From: Bacteroidota bacterium
Lineage (GTDB): Bacteria; Bacteroidota; Bacteroidia; Chitinophagales; Chitinophagaceae
DNA length: 64,000 nt
Direction: 5' to 3'
Assembly: GCA_947452905.1 (NCBI GenBank)
Contig: CANGEP010000003.1
Coordinates: forward strand, 202,861-266,860
Below the pieces are notes generated by a model. The model made no database searches and was not told the origin of the DNA. It saw nothing but the letters and a program-made list of their open reading frames with translations. This document shows positions 27,744 to 36,760 of this stretch, piece after piece (within the stretch, counting starts at the first letter, position 1; every line of letters starts with the position of its first letter). The position numbers were made by a program, and so were the translations under genes.

Positions 27744-27785
27744 GAAAAAAGCTTCTGACCTTATGGGTAGAAGCTTTTTTCTTTT
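27744..27785. terminator. Rho-independent terminator
   Basis: Stem AAAAAAGCTTCT / AGAAGCTTTTTT around a 12-base loop, with T-rich sequence after it. It lies between the convergent M24 peptidase and CBM48-like genes and can serve both. Confidence 0.85.
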
Positions 27786-27807
27786 ATTTAAAACCCGAAC
27801 CATTGCA

Positions 27808-28095
27808 TTATACTGTAACAATACTATTGGCAGTACCAAAAACATTGATTGCTTCTGCCTCTGCCTCTGCGTCTTGTATCCATGTTTTTTTATCTACTAA
27901 GTATTTAAACTCATGACGGCTATCTTTTGGTAAGTTTACCTCTGCAGAAAAGGTGCCGTCTTTCTTTTTAGACATGATTACCGATTTTTTCCATTCGTTG
28001 TTTAAGCCTAATAGTTCTACTTTTTTTGCTTCTGTAGCAATAGAAAATTTTACTTTAACGTAATCCTTTGTTTTGTAATATTTTTTTTCAATCAT
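27808..28095 (-). CDS. Stand-alone CBM48/AMPK-type glycogen-binding-like domain
   Basis: A 95-residue cytosolic protein made of one early-set beta-sandwich: KVKFSIATEAKKVELLGLNNEWKKSVIMSKKKDGTFSAEVNLPKDSRHEFKYLVD, then W(I)QDAEAEAEAINVFGTANSIVTV. This matches the isoamylase N-terminal/AMPK glycogen-binding domain, usually attached to a catalytic or kinase domain but found alone in Bacteroidota. It may bind alpha-glucan or act as a small scaffold. No glycogen genes are nearby. Confidence 0.82.
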   Translation of the reverse strand: MIEKKYYKTKDYVKVKFSIATEAKKVELLGLNNEWKKSVIMSKKKDGTFSAEVNLPKDSRHEFKYLVDKKTWIQDAEAEAEAINVFGTANSIVTV

Positions 28096-28228
28096 AGTTG
28101 TATGTTTTTGCTACTCTTAATACGTACAAGCGTAAAAAGTAACCCAACCTATTAGACAATTAATGTATTAACTAACTAACGGTATTAATTTATCACGCTT
28201 GCAAAGGTTTGCAATGAGTAAAAAATAA

Positions 28229-28258
28229 AAAAGCCGCTCTTGGAATAGAGCGGCTTTA
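28229..28258 (-). terminator. Terminator of the DUF47-PiT operon
   Basis: Stem AAGCCGCTCT / AGAGCGGCTT with a six-base loop, followed on the minus strand by a T-rich run. It lies 19 bases beyond the PiT stop. The stem shares its GCCGCTC core with the terminator at 1095-1128. Confidence 0.85.
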
Positions 28259-28276
28259 GCATAAAGTAGGTAATGA

Positions 28277-29989
28277 TTACTTCATAAAATATTGTACAAT
28301 ATAAAAAGTAATGGCTGCTAAAATTCCACTCACAGGAATGGTTAAAACCCAAGCCCATAATAAGTTAGTGGTAACGCCCCATCTTACTGCACTTAAACGT
28401 TTGGTAGCACCTACACCAATAATTGACCCTGTAATGGTATGTGTAGTGGATACTGGGATTCCCATTTGACCCGTAAAAAATAAAGTAAAAGCGCCTGCAG
28501 TTTCTGCAGCTACTCCTTCAAGTGGTGTTACTTTAGTTATTTTAGAGCCCATTGTTTTTACAATTTTCCAGCCACCACTCATGGTACCTAAACCAATTGC
28601 TAAATAACAAGATACGGGAACCCAACTTGGTAACTGACTAAATTCTTGGATACTACCATTGGCTATGAGTGCTGCGCCAATAATACCCATTACCTTTTGT
28701 GCATCATTTCCACCATGACCAATACTAAAAGCTGCCGAGCTAAATAGCTGTAATTTTTTGAACATATTAGCAACAGTATAAGCAGTAGGCGTTTTTACTT
28801 TTTCGATATATAAATAAATAAGCATAAATAAAATGGCAGTGCCAATAATACCATATTCAATCATCGAATTATCTGCTTTATCAATTTCGCCAGCAAAACT
28901 TTTTTCAATGTTAAAACTAGTCATTTTGCTTTTTACTTTATCCAAATTTTTTGTTTGTAATGGATATATAGCATTCATGGCAGTAACAGCAGAGTCTAAA
29001 GAAATTTCAGAGGCTAAAAATAATTTAACAGGTGCTTTATAGCCTTCGGTTTTATCTTTCGCAATATTATATTCTTCTTTAGCGGTTTTATTTTCAGGGG
29101 CCTGTGCCTCTAATACTAAAAAGTCGTTGGCATTGCGCACAGCATCTTTTAGTTTACTCACCGCGGTATTATTTAACCAGCCACTATCTTTAGCGGTTTT
29201 AGCTATTTGCGCTGCTCCTAGTTTATCGTATTGAGTTAAATAAGGATCAAGATGCGCATAAGTTTCATTTGCTTTTGCTAATTTTTCTTCATTCAATTTT
29301 AGTTTTGCTAATAAAACGGTATCTGCTTGATTTAATTTTAAATCTTCTTTTAATGTTTTAACTTCTTTTTCATACTTATCAATGCCATAAAATTTTTGAA
29401 CATTTTCGTGAATTTTACTATCCTCGAAACGGTCAAACATTAATATAGTAGCTGTGGTGGCTAAGCCAATGATCAAAAAACGCCACCAAATATTTCGCAT
29501 AATGGTGACTACTGTAATAAATATTGAAATAGTCATACCAATAATTGGAGCCAGAAATATAAATAATATCGTTTTTATTATTGTATCGGCATCAACTACT
29601 TTTGACCATGAAAAATCCCAGCCTTTTTGTAATAAAGCATGTGTAATGGCAGCACCCGCAAAACCTCCGATTAAAGTATGAGACGAAGAGGAAGGAATAC
29701 CATACCACCAAGTAAGTAAGTTCCAAAATATAGCAGCTAATAAACCGGAAAAAATAACAGGCAAGGTAATAAAGTCTTTATATACTGTTTTACTTATAGA
29801 ATTTGCTACTGCATGATCTTTAAATATCCAAAAAGCTACCGAGTTAAATAGGGCTGCCCAAAGTACTGCCTGAAAAGGGGTAAGTACTTTGGTAGATACT
29901 ACAGTGGCAATGGAATTCGCAGCATCATGAAATCCATTGATATAGTCAAATATAAGCGCAAGCGCTATAATGATAATTAATAAGGTCAT
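28277..29989 (-). CDS. PiT-family inorganic phosphate transporter with large central insert
   Basis: A 570-residue inner-membrane low-affinity phosphate permease, probably H+ or Na+ coupled. Both inverted-repeat signatures are present: DYINGFHDAANSIATVVSTK (15-34) and GHGGNDAQKVMGIIG (425-438). Several helices lie on each side of an unusually long hydrophilic segment, residues about 187-375, which is Lys/Glu/Ala-rich and predicted helical, before the chain re-enters the membrane at IIGTAILFMLIYLY. It follows the DUF47 gene by 11 bases, the standard pairing for PiT. The operon ends at the hairpin 28229-28258. Confidence 0.93.
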   Translation of the reverse strand: MTLLIIIIALALIFDYINGFHDAANSIATVVSTKVLTPFQAVLWAALFNSVAFWIFKDHAVANSISKTVYKDFITLPVIFSGLLAAIFWNLLTWWYGIPSSSSHTLIGGFAGAAITHALLQKGWDFSWSKVVDADTIIKTILFIFLAPIIGMTISIFITVVTIMRNIWWRFLIIGLATTATILMFDRFEDSKIHENVQKFYGIDKYEKEVKTLKEDLKLNQADTVLLAKLKLNEEKLAKANETYAHLDPYLTQYDKLGAAQIAKTAKDSGWLNNTAVSKLKDAVRNANDFLVLEAQAPENKTAKEEYNIAKDKTEGYKAPVKLFLASEISLDSAVTAMNAIYPLQTKNLDKVKSKMTSFNIEKSFAGEIDKADNSMIEYGIIGTAILFMLIYLYIEKVKTPTAYTVANMFKKLQLFSSAAFSIGHGGNDAQKVMGIIGAALIANGSIQEFSQLPSWVPVSCYLAIGLGTMSGGWKIVKTMGSKITKVTPLEGVAAETAGAFTLFFTGQMGIPVSTTHTITGSIIGVGATKRLSAVRWGVTTNLLWAWVLTIPVSGILAAITFYIVQYFMK

Positions 29990-30000
29990 AGTTACTTAAG

Positions 30001-30648
30001 TTAAGCGTACTTGATAATAATGGATTCAATAACGTTAGAAACGTCTTCGATTTTATCAGTAGCAATTTCAAGTACTTGATAAATTTCTCTTTTCTTAATT
30101 ACTTCTTTAAAGTCGTTTTCTTGTTCAAATAACTTTTCAATGCTCATGTCAAATACATCATCCGCTTGGTTCTCAATACTATTTACTTTAATCATGGCTT
30201 CGGTCATCTCCTTTATATTCTTCATATTACGAAGACCCATCACTGCTTTTTTGGTTTCAATAGTACCCTGTAAAATAAGTTCTGCTAATTTTTGAATACC
30301 TGTATCATTAGGATTTACCTTATAAAAATTTATCTTTTTAGAAGAGGCATAAATATAATCGGCTATATCATCTAATGAAGTAGCTAAGTAGTGTATATCT
30401 TCTCTATCAAAGGGAGTAATAAAATTGCGTCCTAATTCTGTGAATATATTATGTGTTAAATCGTCATTTTTATGTTCCAAATTTTCGATTTGTGCCAAAA
30501 TATTAGCTCTTACATCAGCATCTGGCTCGTTTACTAATTCCTTCAATTTTACACCCATTTGTTGCACATGTTCAGCAACTTCTTCAAATAATTGAAAAAA
30601 AACGCGGTCCTTAGGAAGGAAGATCTTCATGATTGAATTAAAGTCCAT
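30001..30648 (-). CDS. DUF47/PhoU-like accessory protein of PiT transporter
   Basis: A 215-residue all-helical cytosolic protein (FFQLFEEVAEHVQQMGVKLKELV, HKNDDLTHNIFTELGRNFITPFDREDIHYLATSLDDIADYIY) typical of DUF47, which regulates or assists the PiT permease 11 bases downstream. The frame stays open to 30849, but that extension crosses a terminator-like hairpin and is not conserved-looking; I take the ATG at 30648. The ATG at 30630 (MKIFLPKDRVFF) is an equally likely start. Confidence 0.9.
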   Translation of the reverse strand: MDFNSIMKIFLPKDRVFFQLFEEVAEHVQQMGVKLKELVNEPDADVRANILAQIENLEHKNDDLTHNIFTELGRNFITPFDREDIHYLATSLDDIADYIYASSKKINFYKVNPNDTGIQKLAELILQGTIETKKAVMGLRNMKNIKEMTEAMIKVNSIENQADDVFDMSIEKLFEQENDFKEVIKKREIYQVLEIATDKIEDVSNVIESIIIKYA

Positions 30649-30969
30649 AAAAGTGTTTTTAATAAGGCCTAAAATTCTGATTTTGAGCCCTAAACGGGGT
30701 AATTCTAATGTTACCAAATTGTTACCAAATTGAGTTAAAATGGCCAAGGGAGATTCATTTAGTAGTAACAAAAAAGGAGTCGGGTAAAACCCGACTCCTT
30801 TACAAAATCCATAGCTTTCCCCCAAAAGCTGAAGCAATAATAGCTCCACTTGAATTTCTTAATAGGCAATTATGTAAACTATTAAGACTCGTAATAGGTT
30901 ATTTCTTATCTTTAATAGCTTTTATTCATAATATAATGGGTTATTTACCTTTATTTTAATTGATTATCA
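30649..30969. other. Intergenic region with leader of the DUF47-PiT operon
   Basis: About 320 bases without a credible protein gene between divergent genes. The left part holds the operon leader with a terminator-like hairpin; the right part is very AT-rich and should contain promoters for both directions. Short open frames here have no family features. Confidence 0.5.
30768..30803 (-). terminator. Terminator-like hairpin in the leader of the DUF47-PiT operon
   Basis: Perfect stem AAGGAGTCGGG / CCCGACTCCTT around a five-base loop, followed on the minus strand by TTTTTT. It faces leftward, about 120 bases upstream of the DUF47 start, with no gene between it and the divergent gene at 30970. 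It is therefore either an attenuator in the operon leader or the end of a small leftward RNA. A second small hairpin (AGCTTT / AAAGCT) precedes it on the same strand. Confidence 0.7.
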
Positions 30970-32373
30970 ATGAATTATAAAATTAGACAATTTTTATTTA
31001 TTTACGTCTTACTTCTAGGTTTTGGAGCCCAAAAACTAGATGCGCAGTATCTGGATACTGCATATAAGGTTCCTAAAACCAATTTTTTACAACATATATT
31101 AGAGAGTAAAAGTGAAAACTTAGATATTACTCTTTCAAAGGAGAATAAACTTATTCCCACAGTAGGAACCCTGGTAGAAAGTAATGCGCAAGAGTTAATA
31201 AAATATAAAAATGACTTATTTGTGCTTATATCCCAAACAGGGTTTATTTATCAATTCATAAATGCCGATTCGAGTCAAGCCTTTTTTAGAAAACTCGACC
31301 GGACCATTAACCTAAATTATAATATTAATTGTAGAAATCTAGTTTATCAAAACCAGATTTATAGTTATGGGGGATATGGATTTTGGAAAACTAATGGTCA
31401 TCTTAGAAAATTTAACAAAGAAGACCATGAATGGGATATCATACCTACTAATATTGAGGTGATTAATTCCGATCAAATTTGGGTAGATACAAAATTGGGT
31501 CGTTTGTACGTGCCTTTTCAAAGAATTGTTAATGCAGGTTTAGCTGGACCCGAAAACATAAAAGGACAAATAAACAGAGATAGTTATTATTTAGATATAC
31601 AACAAAAACAATGGGTTAAGTTGGGAAGCCTATCTGATAAGGCAAACGATATTTTACTTATCAGTACCAGTTCTGGAACTTTAAATGTAGAAAATGGTTT
31701 TATCACCGTATCTAATGATCAAACCTACTATTTTGATTTTATTCATAATAAAATATACAAATCCAAAAGCGCCGAACTTAACCAATTCTTAATTCGTAGA
31801 GTTGAGTTTTCCAATATGTTTTATGAAAATGGGTTTATTTATAGTTATAAATTAAACACTGGAGAATTTGTAAAATATCCTCTAAATCTTAATTCCTTTG
31901 AACTTATTAGTGATTCCATTTGGGGTTATGAATCGATGGTTATTTATATCACCATTGGTTTAATAGTCTTAACTAGTATAATTATATTTTCTATTTGGTT
32001 TTTTAATCGAAGCGTAAAAAGAAAGTTAGAAGCAGCGCAGCTTCAAATTTTAAAATCAAAATCGGTAACACAAGCTTTTGTAGGTACCGAATTAGCTTTG
32101 ATTGATTTATTGTTAAAAGCAGCTCAAAAAAATACCAGAGTAGATATACATGATATTAATCATGTTTTGGGCATCAAAGATAAAAATATTGGCTTGCAAA
32201 AAAAGGTAAGAAGTGATACCATGAATGCAATTAACGAAAAGTATCATTTTATTACACAGTCTAAGATAAATCTTATAGCTAGTGTTAGAAAAGAGGACGA
32301 TAAAAGATTTTTTGAATATTTTGTTGAACCATCTGAGCTATCTGCTATTAAAAGAATCATAGAAAAAAACTAA
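30970..32373 (+). CDS. Membrane-anchored sensor-like protein with putative cytoplasmic DNA-binding domain
   Basis: A 467-residue protein of no family I can name. A signal peptide (1-25) is followed by about 295 periplasmic residues with repeated strand-turn patterns and aromatic residues, perhaps a kelch-like propeller. One transmembrane helix spans about 323-346. The cytoplasmic tail (347-467) is basic and helical: TELALIDLLLKAAQKNTRVDIHDINHVLGI, then KKVRSDTMNAINEKY and KRFFEYFV, which could be a winged-helix domain. It lies 92 bases upstream of the heme-receptor gene on the same strand. A one-component regulator of that locus is inferred, not shown. Confidence 0.5.
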   Translation: MNYKIRQFLFIYVLLLGFGAQKLDAQYLDTAYKVPKTNFLQHILESKSENLDITLSKENKLIPTVGTLVESNAQELIKYKNDLFVLISQTGFIYQFINADSSQAFFRKLDRTINLNYNINCRNLVYQNQIYSYGGYGFWKTNGHLRKFNKEDHEWDIIPTNIEVINSDQIWVDTKLGRLYVPFQRIVNAGLAGPENIKGQINRDSYYLDIQQKQWVKLGSLSDKANDILLISTSSGTLNVENGFITVSNDQTYYFDFIHNKIYKSKSAELNQFLIRRVEFSNMFYENGFIYSYKLNTGEFVKYPLNLNSFELISDSIWGYESMVIYITIGLIVLTSIIIFSIWFFNRSVKRKLEAAQLQILKSKSVTQAFVGTELALIDLLLKAAQKNTRVDIHDINHVLGIKDKNIGLQKKVRSDTMNAINEKYHFITQSKINLIASVRKEDDKRFFEYFVEPSELSAIKRIIEKN

Positions 32374-32400
32374 TGTCATAATACTGTCATTTTATGGGCA

Positions 32401-32428
32401 TTTAGTTGCAATTAATTGCACAACTAAA
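32401..32428. promoter_or_regulatory. Nested palindrome upstream of the heme-receptor gene
   Basis: Arms TTTAGTTG and CAACTAAA enclose a 12-base core, and a perfect 14-base palindrome TGCAATTAATTGCA lies inside. It is centred about 50 bases before the receptor start, the position of a typical operator. No match to the classic Fur box is seen. Confidence 0.5.
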
Positions 32429-32447
32429 ATGATTTATGTAAAGGCTG

Positions 32448-32461
32448 ATGCAATTTTGCAT
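32448..32461. promoter_or_regulatory. Inverted repeat abutting the heme-receptor start
   Basis: ATGCAA-TT-TTGCAT ends 4 bases before the ATG at 32466. It shares the half-site TGCAATT with the nested palindrome 20 bases upstream, so the two may be binding sites of one regulator, or this one may act on translation. Confidence 0.4.
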
Positions 32462-32465
32462 TAGC

Positions 32466-34553
32466 ATGAAAAAAGTAATATTTTTTATATTTTTTCTTTT
32501 CCCTATTATTTTGTTTTCACAGGCAAAATGGACGAAAGACACCTTGCAGTTTCAAGGGGATACAGTGGTGGTAACCGCTACAAAAACAGAGCGAAAGCTT
32601 AGTAACAGCACAGTTCCTGTAACTATTATTGGCAATAAGCAAATACGAGAAACTGGTTCATTAAGGCTTACTGATATTTTAAAAGAACAACCGGGCCTGA
32701 TTATTACTAGTGGTTTTGGAGCAGGAGTACAATTGCAAGGGTTAAATCCTGATTATACTATTATTTTAATAAATGGAGAGCCCTTAGTAGGTCGAACTGC
32801 CGGTGTTTTAGATTTAAACAGAATTTCCTTAGGCAATATTAAAAAAATTGAAATAGTTAAAGGTCCATCCTCGAGCTTATATGGAAGTGAAGCAATGGCT
32901 GGAGTGGTTAATATAATCACTGAGGCAAATTCAAATATCCCTTTACAAGCAAATTTTCGTTATGGTACTTATCAAACTGTAGATGCTGGAGTTAGCCAAA
33001 CAGCACAAAACAATACTAACTTTTATCAAGGCTATTATAATTATTTTTCAACCAATGGTTATAGTATTAGACCCAATAGTTCAAGTAGGGTTACGACACC
33101 TATAGAAAGAGTAACTATAAACCAACAATACAAACATTATTTTGGGGCGAATACACAACTATTAGTGGGGGCAAGATTTACCGATGAGCAAATTCAAAAT
33201 AATATTTCAGTAAGTAATGGAGGTATAACTATCAATTCAAATGGTAAAGAGCATAATAGTGATTATAATTTGAATGCAAGTTTAAATCACAGTTTTTCTA
33301 ATCATCTCAAAACTAGCTTTAGAACTTATCTAACTAATTATAATGCCAAACAATATTTGTTAACCTTATCTGGCGAACCTTATTATGATTTATTAAATCA
33401 CTTATTTAAAAGGATCGAAAACCAGACGGATTGGAATATAAATTCAAAAACCACTTTACTTGTTGGAGCTGGCTCGGTGTGGGAGGGAGTAAAAAGTACC
33501 CGTTATGATAGTGAACATATCAGAAAAAATAATACCAATTCTTATGCTTTTACGCAAATAGAGTATAATCCAAGTGCCAAGATTATTATGATTGGTGGTG
33601 TAAGATTTGATCATAATGAAACATATGCGTCTGCCTTAAGCCCTAAATTTTCGATTTTGTATAAATTAAATGCTAAAAATAAAATAAGACTAAGTGTTGG
33701 ACAAGGTTTTAAAGCTCCAGATTTTAGACAACTGTATTTAGATTTTACCAATGCCGCCGCTGGCGGGTATAGTGTTTTTGGAACTGTACAGGCACAAAAA
33801 GTAATCGAGCAGTTAAATGCACTTGGACAAATTGGTATTTTGTATGATAATTTTTATCAATTAAAAACCTTACAACCAGAATTCTCTACAGGGTTACATA
33901 TGAGTTGGGAATATGAGCCTAGCACAAGTACCCAATTTAGTTTTCAATTATTTAGAAATGATATCAACAACCTTATACAAGTACAACAAGTAGGTGCTTA
34001 TAAAACAGGTGCACAAATATTTAGCTATTTAAATATTGGAAGAGCATTTACACAAGGCATAGAGCTGGAATATAAAAAATCTATAAACACACAATGGTTG
34101 ATTAGTGGGGGGTATCAATATTTACAAACAGGCGATAAGGATCAGATTGCTCAAATAAAAGCAGGTACCGTATATACAAGAGATGCCTATGGGTTTAGTA
34201 AAAGATTATCATTAATTGATTATGTAGGGCTTCCCAATAATAGCACTCACAAAGGACAAGTAAAAATAGTTTACAATAATACTAAAGGTGTTTTTGTAAA
34301 TTTTAGAGCTATATATCGAAGCGAATGGGCGGTAAATAATACCAATGGTAACGAAGTTTTTGACAAAGGAGACAGCTTTGCCAAAGGATATATTTCCCTA
34401 CACAGTAGTATGGGGAAGCAGTTTTCCAATCAATTTTCAGCACAAGTAGGCTGCGATAATATGACCAATTATATTGATGCTGCAAATTTGCCCAATTTAC
34501 CCGGAAGAACATTTTATATCAGTTTAAAATATCAATTCACATTCAAAAAATAA
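32466..34553 (+). CDS. hmuR: TonB-dependent receptor, probable heme/hemoprotein receptor (HmuR-like)
   Basis: A 695-residue outer-membrane receptor. ATG at 32466 gives a clean signal peptide (MKKVIFFIFFLFPIILFSQ). The plug shows GDTVVVTATKTERKLSNSTVPVTII, LTDILKEQPGLII, ILINGEPLVGRTAG and IEIVKGPSSSLYGSEAMAGVVNIITE; the barrel ends in FYISLKYQFTFKK. The heme assignment comes mainly from the HmuY-family lipoprotein 4 bases downstream. The conserved heme-receptor FRAP/NPNL region is not obvious (SVGQGFKAPDFRQLYLDF is the nearest match). Regulation is suggested by the two palindromes upstream. Confidence 0.85.
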   Translation: MKKVIFFIFFLFPIILFSQAKWTKDTLQFQGDTVVVTATKTERKLSNSTVPVTIIGNKQIRETGSLRLTDILKEQPGLIITSGFGAGVQLQGLNPDYTIILINGEPLVGRTAGVLDLNRISLGNIKKIEIVKGPSSSLYGSEAMAGVVNIITEANSNIPLQANFRYGTYQTVDAGVSQTAQNNTNFYQGYYNYFSTNGYSIRPNSSSRVTTPIERVTINQQYKHYFGANTQLLVGARFTDEQIQNNISVSNGGITINSNGKEHNSDYNLNASLNHSFSNHLKTSFRTYLTNYNAKQYLLTLSGEPYYDLLNHLFKRIENQTDWNINSKTTLLVGAGSVWEGVKSTRYDSEHIRKNNTNSYAFTQIEYNPSAKIIMIGGVRFDHNETYASALSPKFSILYKLNAKNKIRLSVGQGFKAPDFRQLYLDFTNAAAGGYSVFGTVQAQKVIEQLNALGQIGILYDNFYQLKTLQPEFSTGLHMSWEYEPSTSTQFSFQLFRNDINNLIQVQQVGAYKTGAQIFSYLNIGRAFTQGIELEYKKSINTQWLISGGYQYLQTGDKDQIAQIKAGTVYTRDAYGFSKRLSLIDYVGLPNNSTHKGQVKIVYNNTKGVFVNFRAIYRSEWAVNNTNGNEVFDKGDSFAKGYISLHSSMGKQFSNQFSAQVGCDNMTNYIDAANLPNLPGRTFYISLKYQFTFKK

Positions 34554-34557
34554 ATTT

Positions 34558-35202
34558 ATGCGTAACCAATTTTTAAGTCTCAGTTTTATTGTTTTAAGTA
34601 GTATTACTTTTTTTGCATGTACAAAATCAGATGAAACCACTGCTGTTGTTATTACCGCTCAAACAGTGTCTGATTTACCAGCCGATACGGTAACAGGTTT
34701 AAGTGCTCAAGGGATTCCTTTAACCAATGGTAAGTTTACTTTTTATAGTTTAGAAAATAATAAAATTGTTGCCAATACAGATAGTGCATCTACTAAATGG
34801 GATATTGCATTAATGGCCACCAAAATTTTAACCAACGCAGGTACCAGTGGTCCAGGTATGGGAGGTGCATTTGTGTACAATGGTCTATTTACTGATTTAA
34901 AAACTATTCCTACCGATTCTGTTTTTAAAACAGATAATGCCCCTGCTTCTTATGCTATTACCTATGGAAGTGGCAAAGGTTGGTATTCTTATGATCAGCT
35001 AACAAGTTTAATTACACCTTTGGCTGGACGTGTTTTAGTTATACGAACAGCTTCAGGTAAATATGCCAAAATCGAGATTGTAAGTTATTATAAAGGAGGA
35101 GTTACTTTACCTGCAACTGCTTCTGATATCGATAAATTAAACAAACAACGTTATTATACATTTCGTTTTATGTATCAACCCAATGGCACTAAAACATTTT
35201 AG
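34558..35202 (+). CDS. hmuY: HmuY-family heme-binding lipoprotein
   Basis: A 214-residue outer-surface lipoprotein with lipobox FFAC (lipidated Cys21). The HmuY all-beta fold is seen in KFTFYSLENNKIV, STKWDIALMATKILTNAGTSGPGMGGAFVYNG and the closing YYTFRFMYQPNGTKTF. Family members capture heme and pass it to a TonB receptor; here the receptor gene is 4 bases upstream, the reverse of the hmuY-hmuR order known from Porphyromonas. Which residues coordinate heme cannot be decided by eye. A strong terminator follows. Confidence 0.88.
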   Translation: MRNQFLSLSFIVLSSITFFACTKSDETTAVVITAQTVSDLPADTVTGLSAQGIPLTNGKFTFYSLENNKIVANTDSASTKWDIALMATKILTNAGTSGPGMGGAFVYNGLFTDLKTIPTDSVFKTDNAPASYAITYGSGKGWYSYDQLTSLITPLAGRVLVIRTASGKYAKIEIVSYYKGGVTLPATASDIDKLNKQRYYTFRFMYQPNGTKTF

Positions 35203-35227
35203 TTTAGGAATGCTTTTCCCCCAAAAG

Positions 35228-35265
35228 TAAAGGGGCCCGCTTGCGGGCCCCTTATTTGTTTTATG
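35228..35265. terminator. Strong GC-rich terminator
   Basis: Perfect 11-bp stem AAGGGGCCCGC / GCGGGCCCCTT with a two-base TT between the arms, T-rich on both sides. It lies between the convergent HmuY and M28 peptidase genes and probably ends both transcripts. Confidence 0.9.
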
Positions 35266-35283
35266 TGAAATCACTTTCTACAA

Positions 35284-36750
35284 TTATCTTTCCAATTTAA
35301 AATTAACATCTGTTGCAGGACGCTTAGGGGCATTGGCTACTTTATAACCCGTACGGTACATCCAATCCGCCATCTTTTTTAATTTAGGATAATTAATATT
35401 TTCTGCATTGTCAGATGGAGTATGGTAATCATCGTGTAATAATGAGGTATACATAATTGCAGGAATACCTAATCTAGCATATGGTACATGATCACTTCTA
35501 AAATACCAGCCTTCGACATGAGTTACTTTATCATAAGTAGTATCTAATTTAAATTTAGGCCCTTCATTATTAGCAGCAATTAACATATTAATTAATTCTT
35601 GAGAATTTCGGTGTGGCACTTGCATACCAAGAACAGCAGCACTATCGGTATTATTTCGACCAATCATATCACCATTTAATACGGCTACTATATTTTTTAT
35701 AGGGACTGTAGGATGAGCGCTATAATATCTCGATCCTAATAAACCTCTTTCTTCGGCCCCATGAATCACAAATAAAACGGAACGTTTAGGAGGGTTTTTA
35801 ACAAAGGCTCTAGCATTGGATAACATTGCAACATCTACACTACCATTATCGTCAGCCCCATAATAAGTAGAGTCGTTATGAATCGCATTTCTGATACCAT
35901 GGGCATCTTGGTGTCCACTATACAATAAATATTCGTTTTTTAATTTTGGATCAGTACCGGGTATAAAACCTATAATGTTTACAGAAGGATATTCAAATTG
36001 TTTTACCATAATACTTGCATTAAAATTAGCATTAGGTGCGGCAATTTCTTTTTTCATATTGCTATGTACCCAAATTACTGGAACAGTGCTGGTTACATTT
36101 ACATTAGGTCCCCCATCAATATCATAAGAGCCTCTTTTAAAATTTTCGGAGGCGTCATCCCAAGCTTTCTCAGCAATTTCATCGGCAATAATAATGAGCG
36201 CTGCAGCACCTTTGCGAATAATAGGCATGCCATATTTGGTTAGTACACTGCGGCTATAGCGCCAAGTGGGTAAGGAAACATTTAAGTTGATTCCTAAAGA
36301 AGATGCTTCAATGGCCACTACTTTATTTTTAATGTCTAATTTATTAGTATCAATCTTAGCGCCATTTCCTAAGTATACAATAGGGGAGGCAAAATTAACA
36401 TTGGCCATTTGTGCTACCTGAACATCACTCCATAAGTTAAGTGTGGTGTTATTTATTTTAAGTATCGATTTTTCGTCGATATGATTACGCCATAAAGTAA
36501 AAAATTGCAAATAGGTACCATCATCGCCAGCAGGTTTTAATCCTATTGCTCGGTATTTTTCCACCAACCACATGGAAGCCTTTAACTCATCCAGGGTACC
36601 AGCAGAGCGCCCTCTGAAATGGGCATCTGCTAAATCATACAAATCTTTTTTTAAGTCGGCTTCTTTTATAAGAGATAAGCCTGGAGGCGTTTGTGCTAGT
36701 AGGCATTGACTAAATAAAGCCAATAATGCTATGTTAAAAATTTTTTTCAT
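35284..36750 (-). CDS. Secreted M28-family metallopeptidase
   Basis: A 488-residue zinc aminopeptidase-like enzyme with a signal peptide starting at the ATG at 36750 (ends LLAQ). Zinc ligands and catalytic residues are visible: LYSGHQDAHG (His), GADDNGSVDVAML (bridging Asp), HGAEERGLLGS (Glu pair), LNGDMIGRN (Asp) and LHDDYHTPSDN (His). A PA-type insert occupies about residues 130-270. An upstream in-frame start at 36831 would overlap the thioesterase gene and spoil the signal peptide. It follows the DUF4442 gene by 10 bases. Confidence 0.92.
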   Translation of the reverse strand: MKKIFNIALLALFSQCLLAQTPPGLSLIKEADLKKDLYDLADAHFRGRSAGTLDELKASMWLVEKYRAIGLKPAGDDGTYLQFFTLWRNHIDEKSILKINNTTLNLWSDVQVAQMANVNFASPIVYLGNGAKIDTNKLDIKNKVVAIEASSLGINLNVSLPTWRYSRSVLTKYGMPIIRKGAAALIIIADEIAEKAWDDASENFKRGSYDIDGGPNVNVTSTVPVIWVHSNMKKEIAAPNANFNASIMVKQFEYPSVNIIGFIPGTDPKLKNEYLLYSGHQDAHGIRNAIHNDSTYYGADDNGSVDVAMLSNARAFVKNPPKRSVLFVIHGAEERGLLGSRYYSAHPTVPIKNIVAVLNGDMIGRNNTDSAAVLGMQVPHRNSQELINMLIAANNEGPKFKLDTTYDKVTHVEGWYFRSDHVPYARLGIPAIMYTSLLHDDYHTPSDNAENINYPKLKKMADWMYRTGYKVANAPKRPATDVNFKLER

Positions 36751-36760
36751 AGGGTATAAT

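Noticed and set aside
30708..30959. 83-codon rightward ORF upstream of the sensor-like gene
   Set aside because: It crosses the terminator-like hairpin at 30768-30803, has no domain or signal features, and its composition is that of non-coding AT-rich DNA.
30820..35228. Shared TTTCCCCCAAAAG motif at about 30826 and 35214
   Set aside because: A 13-base match between two points of a 64-kb window is expected by chance, and the two copies lie on opposite sides of their neighbouring hairpins.
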